64,000 nucleotides of DNA from Bacillota bacterium (lineage in GTDB: Bacteria > Bacillota > Clostridia > Acetivibrionales > DSM-1351): contig JAEXOY010000030.1 in the NCBI GenBank assembly GCA_023439045.1, positions 124,001 through 188,000 of the forward strand. The letters are read 5' to 3'. The notes beneath the pieces were generated by a model that worked only from the letters and a program-made list of their open reading frames with translations, ran no database searches and was not told the origin of the DNA. The first letter of the stretch is position 1; the number at the start of each line of letters is the position of its first letter. The translations under genes were made by a program, and so were the position numbers. This document shows, in pieces, positions 16,785 through 25,959 of this stretch.

Positions 16785-18116
16785 ATGAGCTATAAAAAAT
16801 ATTGGGACGAAAAGATAGAAACAATGGCTAGGCCTGAATTAGAGAGGCTACAGTATAAGCTGCTTTATGAGCATTTGAAATTTACTTATGCCAACTCTGA
16901 ATATTATAGGGAGGCTTTTGATGAGGCGGGTGTTAGCCCTGATGACTTAGAATCCTTGGATGACTTGAGAAAATTTCCGTTCATAAATAAATATATAGAG
17001 CGGGATAGACAGCTCAAAAGCCCTCTTTTAGGTGATATGGTTGCTGTATCTGAAGAAGAGGTTGTATTCGTTTCAGCTTCAAGTGGTTCTACAGGAGTAC
17101 CTACCTTGAGCCCTTTTACAAAGCAGGATTTTGATGACTTTCAGGATGTTGAGAGCAGATTGTTTTGGGCTGCAGGCATGAGGCCCACAGACAGGTATGT
17201 GCATGCATTGAATTTTACACTGTTTGTAGGTGGACCTGATGTTATTGGTGCACAAAATCTAGGAGCGCTATGTATATGGGCAGGCACTATTCCTTCTGAA
17301 AGATTATTGTTTATTTTGAAAGAATTCCAACCAACTATAATATGGACAACACCCTCGTATGCCTGGTTTCTCGGGGAAACGGCCAAACAAAATGGCATTG
17401 ATCCGGCCAAGGATTTGAAAATCAGAAAAATTATAGTTGCAGGAGAGACAGGAGGTTCTATTGAGGCCACCAGAAGAGCAATAGAGGAGTTGTGGGATGC
17501 TGAGGTGTATGACTTTTTTGGCATTTCGGATATCTTTGGAGCCTGCGCAGGGATGTGCAGCGAGAAAAGTGGCTTGCATCTTGCAGAAGACCATATTTTG
17601 GTGGAGGTTATTAATCCAGATACGCTTGAGCCTGTCGCAGATGGTGAAAGGGGTGAAATAGTGCTGACCACCCTGAAAAAATCAGCTAGACCGATGATTC
17701 GTTTTAGAACTGGCGACATTGGTACAGTGAACAGACAACCCTGCGAATGTGGAAGAACACATGCCAGAATTTCGATAACAGGACGTCTGGATGACTTATT
17801 AATAGTATCAGGGGTTAACGTTTTTCCAAGCGATATTGAGTTTGTAGTGAGAAGTTTCTCTGAACTTTCGGGAGAATATAGGATTACAGCAACCACAGAG
17901 AATTTCACAACAAAGTTTCTTGTAGAAGTAGAAAAGGCTCATGATACTTTAGTTGACAATGCTAGCATAGCTGAACAAGTCGCCACACGTATAAAGGTTC
18001 GAGTTGGAGTTAAACCAAAAGAGGTTAGAGTCCTTGAAAATGGAGCTCTTCCGAGGGAAACACATAAAGCAAAGAGACTTATAGACCTGAGAACCAAGGA
18101 GGTACAATATGCCTAA
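16785..18116 (+). CDS. Phenylacetate-CoA ligase-like AMP-forming acyl-CoA synthetase
   Basis: About 443 residues of the PaaK family: the AMP/phosphate loop SASSGSTGVPT, YDFFGISDIFGACAGMC, LTTLKKSARPMIRFRTGDI and the C-terminal hinge GRLDDLLIVSGVNVFPSDIE. These enzymes join arylacetic or related acids to CoA. Placed with an aminotransferase and a 2-oxoacid:ferredoxin oxidoreductase, it may handle the acyl-CoA or the acid of an amino-acid-derived oxoacid; direction and substrate are inference. The frame opens at 16767, but the ATG at 16785 with a G-run upstream is preferred. Its end overlaps the aminotransferase start by 8 bases. Confidence 0.85.
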   Translation: MSYKKYWDEKIETMARPELERLQYKLLYEHLKFTYANSEYYREAFDEAGVSPDDLESLDDLRKFPFINKYIERDRQLKSPLLGDMVAVSEEEVVFVSASSGSTGVPTLSPFTKQDFDDFQDVESRLFWAAGMRPTDRYVHALNFTLFVGGPDVIGAQNLGALCIWAGTIPSERLLFILKEFQPTIIWTTPSYAWFLGETAKQNGIDPAKDLKIRKIIVAGETGGSIEATRRAIEELWDAEVYDFFGISDIFGACAGMCSEKSGLHLAEDHILVEVINPDTLEPVADGERGEIVLTTLKKSARPMIRFRTGDIGTVNRQPCECGRTHARISITGRLDDLLIVSGVNVFPSDIEFVVRSFSELSGEYRITATTENFTTKFLVEVEKAHDTLVDNASIAEQVATRIKVRVGVKPKEVRVLENGALPRETHKAKRLIDLRTKEVQYA

Positions 18117-19281
18117 TTTAAGCGATAAGGTTGGCACCTTTACGGATTCTGTTATACGAAGAATGACAAGAATAGCCAATAGTTATGGTGCAATTAATTT
18201 GTCTCAGGGCTTCCCTGATTTTGATCCTCCAATTGAGCTCAAAGAGGCCTTGCAAAAAGTGGCTATTGGAAATGTTCATCAGTATTCTATTACATGGGGA
18301 GCAAATAACTTCAGAGAGGCACTGGCTAAAAAACAATCGAGGTTTATGGGGATAGATATTAATCCTGAAACTCAAATAGTAGTCACTTGTGGAAGCACGG
18401 AGGCTATGCTTGCGGCAATGCTTACAGTATGTAACCCTGGCGACAAGGTTATAGTGTTTTCTCCATTTTATGAAAACTATACTGCGGATGCTATTTTGTC
18501 AGGAGCTACACCTATATATATACCCCTGAGGCCACCTGAGTTCGGCTTTGATGTTTCAGAGCTTGAAGAGGCCTTCTTACAAAAACCAAAGGCTATTATT
18601 CTGTGTAATCCATCCAATCCAATTGGAAAGGTTTTTACCCTTGAAGAGTTAAAAATAATAGCCGAATTTGCTGAGAAATATGATACCTTTGTTATTACCG
18701 ATGAAGTTTATGAGCATATAGTCTATGAGCCGCACAAACATGTGTATTTTGCTGCACTTCCCAGAATGTTTGAAAGAACAATTTCCTGCAGCTCACTTTC
18801 TAAAACCTATTCCATTACAGGTTGGAGGCTGGGGTATCTTATTGCACCACAACATATAATTGAAGCTGCCAGAAAGGTACATGATTTTTTGACTGTTGGT
18901 GCGGCTGCCCCATTACAGGAAGCTGCTGTAACTGCATTGAACTTTGAAGATGAATATTATGATATATTGAAAAGAATTTACTCTGAAAAAAGAGAGTTCT
19001 TTATAGATGGGTTAAGGCAACTAGGGTTAAACTTTACCATTCCTCAGGGTGCTTACTATGTTCTGGTGGACATATCGGAATTTGGGGCCCAAAGTGATGT
19101 CGAGTTTTGTGAATGGATGGCTAGAGAGGTTGGGGTAGCGGCTGTGCCGGGCTCTAGTTTTTTTAGAGAGGACATAAATCATTTGATAAGATTCCACTTT
19201 GCAAAGAGCAAGAGTACTTTAGAGTTGGCACTAAAAAGATTGGCTACTCTAAAACAGTTGGCAAAGGAGAGGTATTCATGA
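18109..19281 (+). CDS. PLP-dependent class I/II aminotransferase
   Basis: The 390-residue fold-type I enzyme has NPSNPIGKVFT, the cofactor Asp in TDEVYEHIVYE, the Schiff-base Lys in SSLSKTYSITGWRLGYL, and the late Arg in HLIRFHFAKS that binds the substrate carboxylate. It should convert an amino acid to its 2-oxoacid. GGAGG precedes the ATG; the start overlaps the ligase gene by 8 bases and the stop overlaps the gamma-subunit gene by 4, so this is a coupled operon. Aromatic amino acids are likely substrates given the PaaK-like partner, but methionine or branched-chain substrates remain possible. Confidence 0.9.
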   Translation: MPNLSDKVGTFTDSVIRRMTRIANSYGAINLSQGFPDFDPPIELKEALQKVAIGNVHQYSITWGANNFREALAKKQSRFMGIDINPETQIVVTCGSTEAMLAAMLTVCNPGDKVIVFSPFYENYTADAILSGATPIYIPLRPPEFGFDVSELEEAFLQKPKAIILCNPSNPIGKVFTLEELKIIAEFAEKYDTFVITDEVYEHIVYEPHKHVYFAALPRMFERTISCSSLSKTYSITGWRLGYLIAPQHIIEAARKVHDFLTVGAAAPLQEAAVTALNFEDEYYDILKRIYSEKREFFIDGLRQLGLNFTIPQGAYYVLVDISEFGAQSDVEFCEWMAREVGVAAVPGSSFFREDINHLIRFHFAKSKSTLELALKRLATLKQLAKERYS

Positions 19282-19841
19282 TAGAGATACGCTGGCATGG
19301 AAGAGGAGGACAAGGCGGATTCACGGCCGCAAAGCTTCTAGGAGCTTCAATTAGTCTCTATGGTGATAGATATGCTCTCTCCTTTCCTTCATTCGGACCT
19401 GAAAGAAGAGGCGCTCCAGTCCTTGCATATACGAAAATAAATAATCAAAAGATTCTCGATAGAAGTGAAATAACAAAATGCGATTATATTGTTATCTTGG
19501 ATGATTCTCTATTTAACGAGTCATTTTTGTACGATTTGAAGCCAAATGGAAGAATATTAATAAATTCTAGTGATGTGTCAAAGTATAACAATCCATCAGT
19601 ATTCACTATTGATGCTACCAGCCTTTCTCTTGAAATACTTGAAAAACCAATTACAAACACTGCTATGCTGGGTGCATTGATTGGAGTATCAGGCATATTA
19701 GAGCTAGATGCAGTTTTGGCAGGAGCAGAGGATTTTATGAAAGGCGAATTATTATTTAAGAATAAAAGGCTAATAGAAAGGGCATTCGGCTTAGCGAGAG
19801 GGGGAAGCCATGAACAAACCACAAATTATTCAGCTAGATAG
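19278..19841 (+). CDS. 2-oxoacid:ferredoxin oxidoreductase, gamma subunit
   Basis: The 187-residue gamma subunit opens with the family mark RWHGRGGQGGFTAAKLLG and has SFPSFGPERRGAPVLAYTKI. With the delta, alpha and beta genes that follow, it forms a four-subunit enzyme that decarboxylates 2-oxoacids to acyl-CoA and reduces ferredoxin. Its ATG overlaps the aminotransferase stop (ATGA), and its end overlaps the delta gene by 32 bases. Confidence 0.92.
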   Translation: MIEIRWHGRGGQGGFTAAKLLGASISLYGDRYALSFPSFGPERRGAPVLAYTKINNQKILDRSEITKCDYIVILDDSLFNESFLYDLKPNGRILINSSDVSKYNNPSVFTIDATSLSLEILEKPITNTAMLGALIGVSGILELDAVLAGAEDFMKGELLFKNKRLIERAFGLARGGSHEQTTNYSAR

Positions 19842-20115
19842 ACCAAAGCATATAAGAGATTATCCAAATGGTCCATGTTATAAAGCCGGCACACTTGTGA
19901 CTACTAATGCTGATTGGAGGACAGAGCGGCCCATCTTTAATGCAGATAAGTGTAATGGGTGCTACTATTGCTATCTTTGCTGCCCTGAAGGTGTAATAAG
20001 TAAAAATCAATCTAGAATTGAGATTGATTTTGATTTTTGCAAGGGTTGTGGAATATGTGCCAATGTTTGTCCTAGAAATGCATTTGAAATGGTTAGAGAG
20101 GATAAAACAAAATGA
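19810..20115 (+). CDS. 2-oxoacid:ferredoxin oxidoreductase, delta (2x[4Fe-4S]) subunit
   Basis: A 101-residue ferredoxin-like subunit with two CxxCxxCxxxCP cluster motifs: Cys48, 51, 54, 58 (CNGCYYCYLCCPEG) and Cys77, 80, 83, 87 (CKGCGICANVCP). It carries electrons from the TPP site to ferredoxin. A purine-rich GAGGGGG site lies inside the end of the gamma gene, which it overlaps by 32 bases; it overlaps the alpha gene by 4. Confidence 0.92.
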   Translation: MNKPQIIQLDRPKHIRDYPNGPCYKAGTLVTTNADWRTERPIFNADKCNGCYYCYLCCPEGVISKNQSRIEIDFDFCKGCGICANVCPRNAFEMVREDKTK

Positions 20116-21290
20116 AAAAGAAATTTCTTTCTGGAAATGAAGCTGTTGCAGAAGGGGTAAGACTATCCTCACCACATGTTATAGCGGCTTACCCTATTAC
20201 TCCTCAGACTGTAGCCGTTGAGTATTTAGCCCAAATGGTTGAAGACGGTAGCTTGGTGGCAGAGTTTTTACATGTGGAATCAGAGCATTCTGCTTTATCA
20301 GCGTGCATGGGCGCAAGTAGTGTTGGAGCGAGAAGTTTCACAGCTACATCCTCGCAGGGCTTGTTATATATGGCGGAATGCCTTCATTATGCAAGTGGGG
20401 GAAGATTTCCAATAGTAATGATGAATGCGAACAGGTCACTTGCTCTGCCCTGGAGTATTTATGGTGACCATAGAGATTCATTGTCTCTGCTGGATTGCGG
20501 TTGGATTCAGGTATATACAGAGGATGCACAGGAGAGCTTGGACATGGTAATACAAGCCTTTGCTATAGCTGAAAATCTTAGCGTTCTCACGCCTGTAATG
20601 ATTAATCTTGATGGATTCATTCTAACGCACACCTATGAGCCGGTGGAAATACCTGATGAGGAACAGGTTAAAGCATTTTTGCCTGCTTTTAACACACCAT
20701 ATAAAATGAATTTTGAAGAGCCTCAAAATATGGGCTTTAGTACTTCTCCTTCTGATAATATGGAGTTTAAATATCAGCAACATCAGGCGATGCTGGCAGC
20801 AAAAAAGGTTATTATGCAAGTCGATAGTCGATTTGAAAAAGAGTTTGGGAGAGGCTATGGAGGAATGGTACATGCATATAGATGTGAGGATGCAGATTAC
20901 ATAATTATTAGTTTGGGCAGTACATCTGGAACATGTAAAGTGGTTGCAGATGAACTTCGTGAGGAAGGAATAAAGGCGGGTGTCCTAAAAATTCGTTTTA
21001 TGAGGCCATTTCCCGAGGAAGAAATATATAAGTTTACAAAACATGCAAAAGGAATTGCTGTTATTGACAGGGATATTTCTTTCGGATATGAGGGAACTGT
21101 GTACACAAATGTTAGTTCTGCTCTCTCGAAGTATAACTCTAATATTGCTAAGTTAAATTATATTGCTGGGCTGGGTGGAAGGGATATTTCTAAACAAGAT
21201 ATTCGGGAGATGTTTTATGGCATTAAGGCTGCAGCAGAAGGCTTGGAGCATGATAAAATAACATTTTTTAACTTGGGGGTAGAAATATGA
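20112..21290 (+). CDS. 2-oxoacid:ferredoxin oxidoreductase, alpha subunit
   Basis: The 392-residue alpha subunit contains the pyrimidine-domain mark AAYPITPQTVAVEYL near residue 24, the ESEHSALSACMGAS block, TSSQGLLYMAECLHYASG, and the C-terminal MRPFPEEEI. Length and features fit the valine/pyruvate/oxoglutarate:ferredoxin oxidoreductase group; substrate choice cannot be read from these. Both ends overlap neighbours by four bases. Confidence 0.93.
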   Translation: MKKKFLSGNEAVAEGVRLSSPHVIAAYPITPQTVAVEYLAQMVEDGSLVAEFLHVESEHSALSACMGASSVGARSFTATSSQGLLYMAECLHYASGGRFPIVMMNANRSLALPWSIYGDHRDSLSLLDCGWIQVYTEDAQESLDMVIQAFAIAENLSVLTPVMINLDGFILTHTYEPVEIPDEEQVKAFLPAFNTPYKMNFEEPQNMGFSTSPSDNMEFKYQQHQAMLAAKKVIMQVDSRFEKEFGRGYGGMVHAYRCEDADYIIISLGSTSGTCKVVADELREEGIKAGVLKIRFMRPFPEEEIYKFTKHAKGIAVIDRDISFGYEGTVYTNVSSALSKYNSNIAKLNYIAGLGGRDISKQDIREMFYGIKAAAEGLEHDKITFFNLGVEI

Positions 21291-22180
21291 GCAACATAAC
21301 CGCAAAAACTATTACCGATAAGGAGTTTTTTTATGGCCATAAGGCTTGTGCTGGATGCGGAGGAAGTATAGCTGTAAGACTTGCTTTAAAGGTCTTAGGA
21401 GAGAGGACTTATACTGTTATTCCAGCCGGGTGTATGTCAGCTGTAAGCTTTATTTATCCTCAGCTTTGTTTCTCGAGTAACGCAATAATATCGACATTTC
21501 CTGGCACTGCTTCAATGATGAGCGGAATAGCTACAGGAGCAAAGGCGCTGGGGCTAAAGGACTTTCATGTGTTGGGAATAGCAGGCGATGGAGGCACTGC
21601 GGATATTGGGCTTCAAGCTCTATCAGGGGCCATTGACAGAAGAGATAAGATTATATACATCTGCTACGATAATGAAGCCTATATGAATACTGGAATACAA
21701 AAAAGCGGATTAACGCCTTTTGGTGCAAAAACTACTACCACCCCTGCAGGCCAGAACATAAGAGGTACTTTAACTCAAAAGAAAAATATGTTTGAAATAG
21801 TTGCTGCTCACGGGATTGATTACGCTGCCACTGCAAGTGTTGGGTATATTCAGGATTATATTAACAAGCTTGAGAAGGCAGCAAGTGTTGAGGGAACCTC
21901 GTATATTCACGTTTTTGCACCCTGCCCTACAGGCTGGGGAGCTAAATCCGATAGTGCTATTGAGCTAGGAAGGCAGGTAGTTGATTGCGGACTATGGTAC
22001 CTGGCTGAATATGAAGATGGAGCTTTTACATTAAATAAAAATCCCAAGGAATTTAAACCAATTGAGGATTATCTGAAAGCTCAGGGTCGGTTTAAGCATC
22101 TTCAGAATGCTGACATTGATAGAATTACACAAGCTAGAGACAAAAAATGGTCAGATATTAGAAAAGCATGGGTTAAATAA
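21287..22180 (+). CDS. 2-oxoacid:ferredoxin oxidoreductase, beta (TPP) subunit
   Basis: The 297-residue beta subunit holds the thiamine-diphosphate site: the GHKACAGCGG cluster-ligand segment near the start, AGDGGTADIGLQALSGA (TPP GDG motif), and YDNEAYMNTGIQKSG. Conserved cysteines at CAGC and a later CPTGW fit a beta-subunit Fe-S ligand set. It is the last gene of the run; a terminator follows at 22268. Confidence 0.93.
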   Translation: MSNITAKTITDKEFFYGHKACAGCGGSIAVRLALKVLGERTYTVIPAGCMSAVSFIYPQLCFSSNAIISTFPGTASMMSGIATGAKALGLKDFHVLGIAGDGGTADIGLQALSGAIDRRDKIIYICYDNEAYMNTGIQKSGLTPFGAKTTTTPAGQNIRGTLTQKKNMFEIVAAHGIDYAATASVGYIQDYINKLEKAASVEGTSYIHVFAPCPTGWGAKSDSAIELGRQVVDCGLWYLAEYEDGAFTLNKNPKEFKPIEDYLKAQGRFKHLQNADIDRITQARDKKWSDIRKAWVK

Positions 22181-22267
22181 ATCTCACCTGCCAAAAGTTA
22201 TAAGACAGGCGTCTCAGGATTGACCTTTTTTCAGGATTTTACCTATTAAATATGTGTAAATGGTAAT

Positions 22268-22303
22268 ACATCAGGTTTGCGTGTGCAATACCTGATTTTT
22301 TAT
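22268..22303 (+). terminator. Terminator of the oxidoreductase operon
   Basis: ATCAGGT-TTGC (22270-22280) pairs with GCAA-ACCTGAT (22285-22296, one bulged T), followed by TTTTTTAT. Confidence 0.85.
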
Positions 22304-22334
22304 TTACATTAATCGGTAAAATTTGATATATTAT

Positions 22335-22450
22335 TTATAAATGTAAAGAGGTTATTAGTTAATGTAAAGATGTGATGTATTAATATAAAAATGTTATTGA
22401 TTAATGTAAAAAAGTTATTAATTAATATAAAGATGTTATTAATTAATGCA
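22335..22450. repeat. AT-rich tandem repeats of about 24 bases
   Basis: Five imperfect copies of a unit like GTTATTAATTAATGTAAAGAT fill the space between the operon terminator and the GH8 gene. The 331-base gap 22181-22511 otherwise holds the terminator and no gene I can support. Confidence 0.8.
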
Positions 22451-22511
22451 ATGATTATTGTTAACCTTATTTTTAATTAAAAGATTGCTATATTAGTTAG
22501 GAGAATATACT

Positions 22512-23642
22512 ATGCCAAACGGAGCATTTTTTACAGGTAAATATAAAAATGTATTTGCGGAATTAGGAATCACACAGCAGGAAATTAAGAACAAAATAAG
22601 TGAAACATTTAATACCATGTTCTTTGATCCAGAAGAGCGTATTTACTTTGAAATGGGTGAAAATATGGGGTATATGCTGGATACTGGAAATAATGATGCT
22701 CGTACCGAGGGAATGAGCTATGGAATGATGATGGCAGTTCAAATGGACAGAAAGAATATTTTTGATAGGCTGTGGTTGTTTTCCAAAACATATATGTACC
22801 AAAGCAAAGGTAAATACCATGGATACTTTGCATGGTCAGTTTCGACTGATGGCAAAAAAAATTCGCAGGGTCCTGCGCCCGATGGTGAGGAATATTATGC
22901 TTTGGCATTGTTCTTTGCAAGCGAAAGATGGGGAGATGGTGCTGAGCCATTTAATTACAGTGAGCAGGCGAGGGACATTTTGAGACACTGTGTACATCAG
23001 GATGAGATAGTTAAAGGTGGCTCGCCTATGTGGGATAGAACAAACTATTACATAAAATTTGTTCCTGAAACACCATTCTCCGATCCTTCATATCATTTGC
23101 CCCATTTTTATGAGCTATTTGCACTTAGAAGTGATGAACAGGACAGACCATTTTGGCAAAAGGCTGCTAAGGCTAGCCGTGAGTATTTGCACATGGCTTG
23201 TGACAAGGAAACTGGCTTAGCTTCTGAATATGCTGAGTTTGATGGCACTCCAAAGTTGCTTTTCGGGAAGAACTTTGAGTTTTACTCAGATGCATACCGT
23301 GTAGCAATGAATATAGGACTAGATGCTTCATGGTTTGGTGTGGACGACCAATTATGTGACATTGCAGACAAACTACAGGCTTTTTTTAGTGAAAATACAA
23401 GCTTGGGTGATTACAAAGCATATTCTTTAAAAGGTATTCCATACGATGAACCCGCTATGCATCCCGATGCAATAATATCTACAAATGCAGCAGCTTCATT
23501 GGCTGCAAGGGGTAAGTATAGGCTTCAGTGTGTAAAGGATTTCTGGGAGCGTCCATTGAGAAAAGGTGATAGAAGATATTATGACAATTGTCTCTATTTC
23601 TTCTGTTTGCTGATGCTTGCAGGGGAGTACAAAATATATTAG
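22512..23642 (+). CDS. GH8 reducing-end xylose-releasing exo-oligoxylanase (Rex-type)
   Basis: The 376-residue protein has no signal peptide, so it acts in the cytoplasm on imported oligosaccharides. Rex enzymes (EC 3.2.1.156) remove xylose from the reducing end of xylo-oligosaccharides. Visible marks are the general acid Glu66 in ARTEGMSYGMMMAVQM, the FAWS and GPAPDGEEYYALALFFA region, and Asp260 in FYSDAYRVAMNIGLDASWFG, matching Glu70 and Asp263 of the characterised Rex. Length fits the family. It stands alone in this window with no xylose genes beside it. Confidence 0.88.
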   Translation: MPNGAFFTGKYKNVFAELGITQQEIKNKISETFNTMFFDPEERIYFEMGENMGYMLDTGNNDARTEGMSYGMMMAVQMDRKNIFDRLWLFSKTYMYQSKGKYHGYFAWSVSTDGKKNSQGPAPDGEEYYALALFFASERWGDGAEPFNYSEQARDILRHCVHQDEIVKGGSPMWDRTNYYIKFVPETPFSDPSYHLPHFYELFALRSDEQDRPFWQKAAKASREYLHMACDKETGLASEYAEFDGTPKLLFGKNFEFYSDAYRVAMNIGLDASWFGVDDQLCDIADKLQAFFSENTSLGDYKAYSLKGIPYDEPAMHPDAIISTNAAASLAARGKYRLQCVKDFWERPLRKGDRRYYDNCLYFFCLLMLAGEYKIY

Positions 23643-23781
23643 CATTTGATTTTAGGGTTATTTGTATCACTAAAGGCATATTTAACCATATATTAAGTAT
23701 TATTCTATATAGCTGAATAGTATGATAGAATAGTACCAGTTGGATGCTATTTCCAGAAACTATTTTATTAAGAGGTGTGTT

Positions 23782-24741
23782 ATGCTTAATACTTTAATTG
23801 TTTACGAAGGAAAGTATGGAACAGCCCAAAAGACAGCTGAGACCTTTGGATATTTGCTGGGGAATACCCATGTTTGTGATGTAGAGAAGGCACCTAGCGA
23901 AATTACAAAATATGAAAATATGTTATTGGTGTTTTCATTATATGGGCCACAAACTGCGGTAAAAACGAAAAAATACATACAATCAATAGAAAGTAGTAGC
24001 TTAGGAAGGCTAAAGATAGGGCTTGTAGGAGTAGGGCTTTCCACCATACATTTTGATAAGTATTTAGAGGACATAACAACACTGTTAGGAAGAACTGCTG
24101 ACTATACATGCTTTATATTGGGAGAACTGCGTATTGCAAAGCTTTCTAAGGAAGATTTGCAATTACTTGAAATGTTTAAAAAGACCACGGGGACTGAGGT
24201 GGAGGACAAGGGAGAATTTGATATTAAGCAGCTTATACATAGAGCAGATGAAATTAGGAGTGTTTTCAAGACCTGCACTGCTCCAATGGAAAAGGATAAG
24301 CTAAGAGCAGAGATTGAAAAGTTTATAATTGAGCACAATACCATGGCACTTGCAACTGCCCATGATGGTGTACCCCGCTGTTCGCCTGTGGAATATCAGT
24401 ATTTAGATGGAAAGTTTTATATTGTAACTGAAGGTGGTCAAAAATTTGCTGGTATTCTGCAAAATGGACGTGCTTCTATAGGCATCTATAATAATTATAC
24501 AAGTATGGGCAGTGTGTATGGAATGCAAATCACAGCAACGGTTCAAATAGTACCACTTTTTTCTCAAGAGTATAATAAGGTGTTTGAAAAAAGGGGAATT
24601 TCCCAGGAAACAATAAAAAAATTGCCAATAAGCCTTTATGTTATAAGCCTCACTCCTAGAAAGTATGAGGTGATAAACAGCGATTTTAAGAAGTTGGGAT
24701 ATGATCCAAAGCAGCAGTATTCTGATACAGCAGTAATATGA
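23782..24741 (+). CDS. Flavodoxin-like / PNPOx-type flavin barrel fusion protein
   Basis: About 320 residues. Residues 1-150 read as a flavodoxin-like domain (LNTLIVYEGKYGTAQKTAE, an FMN-phosphate loop; LLVFSLYGP). Residues 185-305 are a pyridoxamine-oxidase-type split barrel (IEHNTMALATAHDGVPRCSP; GKFYIVTEGGQKFAGIL). A linker helix joins them. The pair suggests internal electron transfer between two flavins, but the substrate is unknown. An upstream in-frame ATG at 23740 lacks a ribosome site; AGAGGTG at 7 bases supports 23782. Confidence 0.82.
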   Translation: MLNTLIVYEGKYGTAQKTAETFGYLLGNTHVCDVEKAPSEITKYENMLLVFSLYGPQTAVKTKKYIQSIESSSLGRLKIGLVGVGLSTIHFDKYLEDITTLLGRTADYTCFILGELRIAKLSKEDLQLLEMFKKTTGTEVEDKGEFDIKQLIHRADEIRSVFKTCTAPMEKDKLRAEIEKFIIEHNTMALATAHDGVPRCSPVEYQYLDGKFYIVTEGGQKFAGILQNGRASIGIYNNYTSMGSVYGMQITATVQIVPLFSQEYNKVFEKRGISQETIKKLPISLYVISLTPRKYEVINSDFKKLGYDPKQQYSDTAVI

Positions 24742-24811
24742 GACAGTATTATTCCGAAATAGCAACATTCTGGAATAGGCGACATGAGGTAGAAATAAAC
24801 ATAATTTTATA

Positions 24812-24860
24812 AGTGTGGCTATGACACCTTGCAATGTCATAGCCACATGTTTTGTTTTAT
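24812..24860. terminator. Bidirectional terminator between convergent genes
   Basis: Perfect 13-base-pair stem TGTGGCTATGACA/TGTCATAGCCACA with T-rich sequence on both sides. It lies between the flavodoxin fusion gene and the minus-strand lipoprotein gene. Confidence 0.92.
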
Positions 24861-24871
24861 TTATCCTGTGT

Positions 24872-25684
24872 TTATTTAATTTGAAGCTCTATCAAGTCAT
24901 TTTCAGCACCAAAACCACTCCTGTAGTTCACTAGTCCCTTATTCTTTTCCCAGGTAAATGACTCAAAATAACCTGTTCCGGTCATATCATTGTAGGAATG
25001 ATACACTCTCTTGTTTCCATCTACTTCAATGTAATAATGAAAGCCGGATTCATCTTCTCCCAATTTGTCTTTAAGTTCTTTTGCTTGACAAACGATTACA
25101 CTGTCCTCAGGTAATTTATATGAGGATTTAAGACTTTCAAGATTTTCATGAGAAGCATCAAATCTATATATGGTGTTCTTCTGCACATAAAAGTAGCCTA
25201 AATTTAAGCGTTCTTCTCCAACACCATCAACAGGCTCCAGCTCCAATTCATATACAGCTCCGTCCTTGAGCAGTGCAACCTGCTCAACACTTAGCTTAAC
25301 GTCGAGGGTTTGCACATCTTCACCAAATGCAAAAGTTCCAGAATATGTGGCCTCTGTAATATTATCTTTGAAGAAAAATGTGTTACTTTGAGGTTTGTTG
25401 TCTTCATTTATGTAGTCTGTCTCCGCATCCTCGGTTTTCTTGTTGATTGTAGCACTTGCAATACTTGTATTTGTGGCTGATGTATCACTTGCAATGCTTG
25501 TATTCATGGCTGATGTGTGGTCGGAAATATCTACATCACTTTTGTCAGAAGAATTCGTAGTATCTGTCGTAGTGGGTGGGGTATTATTATCAGCTCCTAT
25601 TCTTGTAGTGGAACACGCTGAAAACATTGTACAAATCATTAGTAATGATATAATACATGCGCTAATATGTTTAAATTTCTTCAT
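24872..25684 (-). CDS. Lipoprotein of unknown function
   Basis: The 270 residues have a lipoprotein signal with lipobox FSAC. A long Ser/Thr/Asp-rich linker follows (about residues 35-90) with duplicated TSIASDTSATNTSIAS units, then a beta-rich domain with acidic and aromatic residues. No known family is evident. In layout it resembles the anchored protein at 2906-3994: tether, repeat linker, then unknown domain. Confidence 0.75.
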   Translation of the reverse strand: MKKFKHISACIISLLMICTMFSACSTTRIGADNNTPPTTTDTTNSSDKSDVDISDHTSAMNTSIASDTSATNTSIASATINKKTEDAETDYINEDNKPQSNTFFFKDNITEATYSGTFAFGEDVQTLDVKLSVEQVALLKDGAVYELELEPVDGVGEERLNLGYFYVQKNTIYRFDASHENLESLKSSYKLPEDSVIVCQAKELKDKLGEDESGFHYYIEVDGNKRVYHSYNDMTGTGYFESFTWEKNKGLVNYRSGFGAENDLIELQIK

Positions 25685-25959
25685 TTTTTGTATCCTTTCA
25701 CTTTAGAATGCTCTCATTCTAGCAGCCATTAATTTTAGAATGCACTAATTTTAGCAGGCTTTCATTTTTATTGGACAGTGCTAAAACCTTATATTGTAAA
25801 TACTACCAATAGGTTGTATTTGAGTCAATATGTGTTCTCAAATAAAGATAATGAACCCGAACTGTTAAAAAAATTAGTCATGTGATAGAATGGTAAATAT
25901 TAATAAATTTAGTGCATGAAGTAAGAAAATTAATAAATAGGTAAAATGAGGGCTAAATA

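Noticed and set aside
17141..17908. A 255-codon minus-strand open frame inside the CoA-ligase gene
   Set aside because: The plus-strand frame is a clear PaaK-family enzyme; the antisense frame has no start signal and no recognisable protein features.
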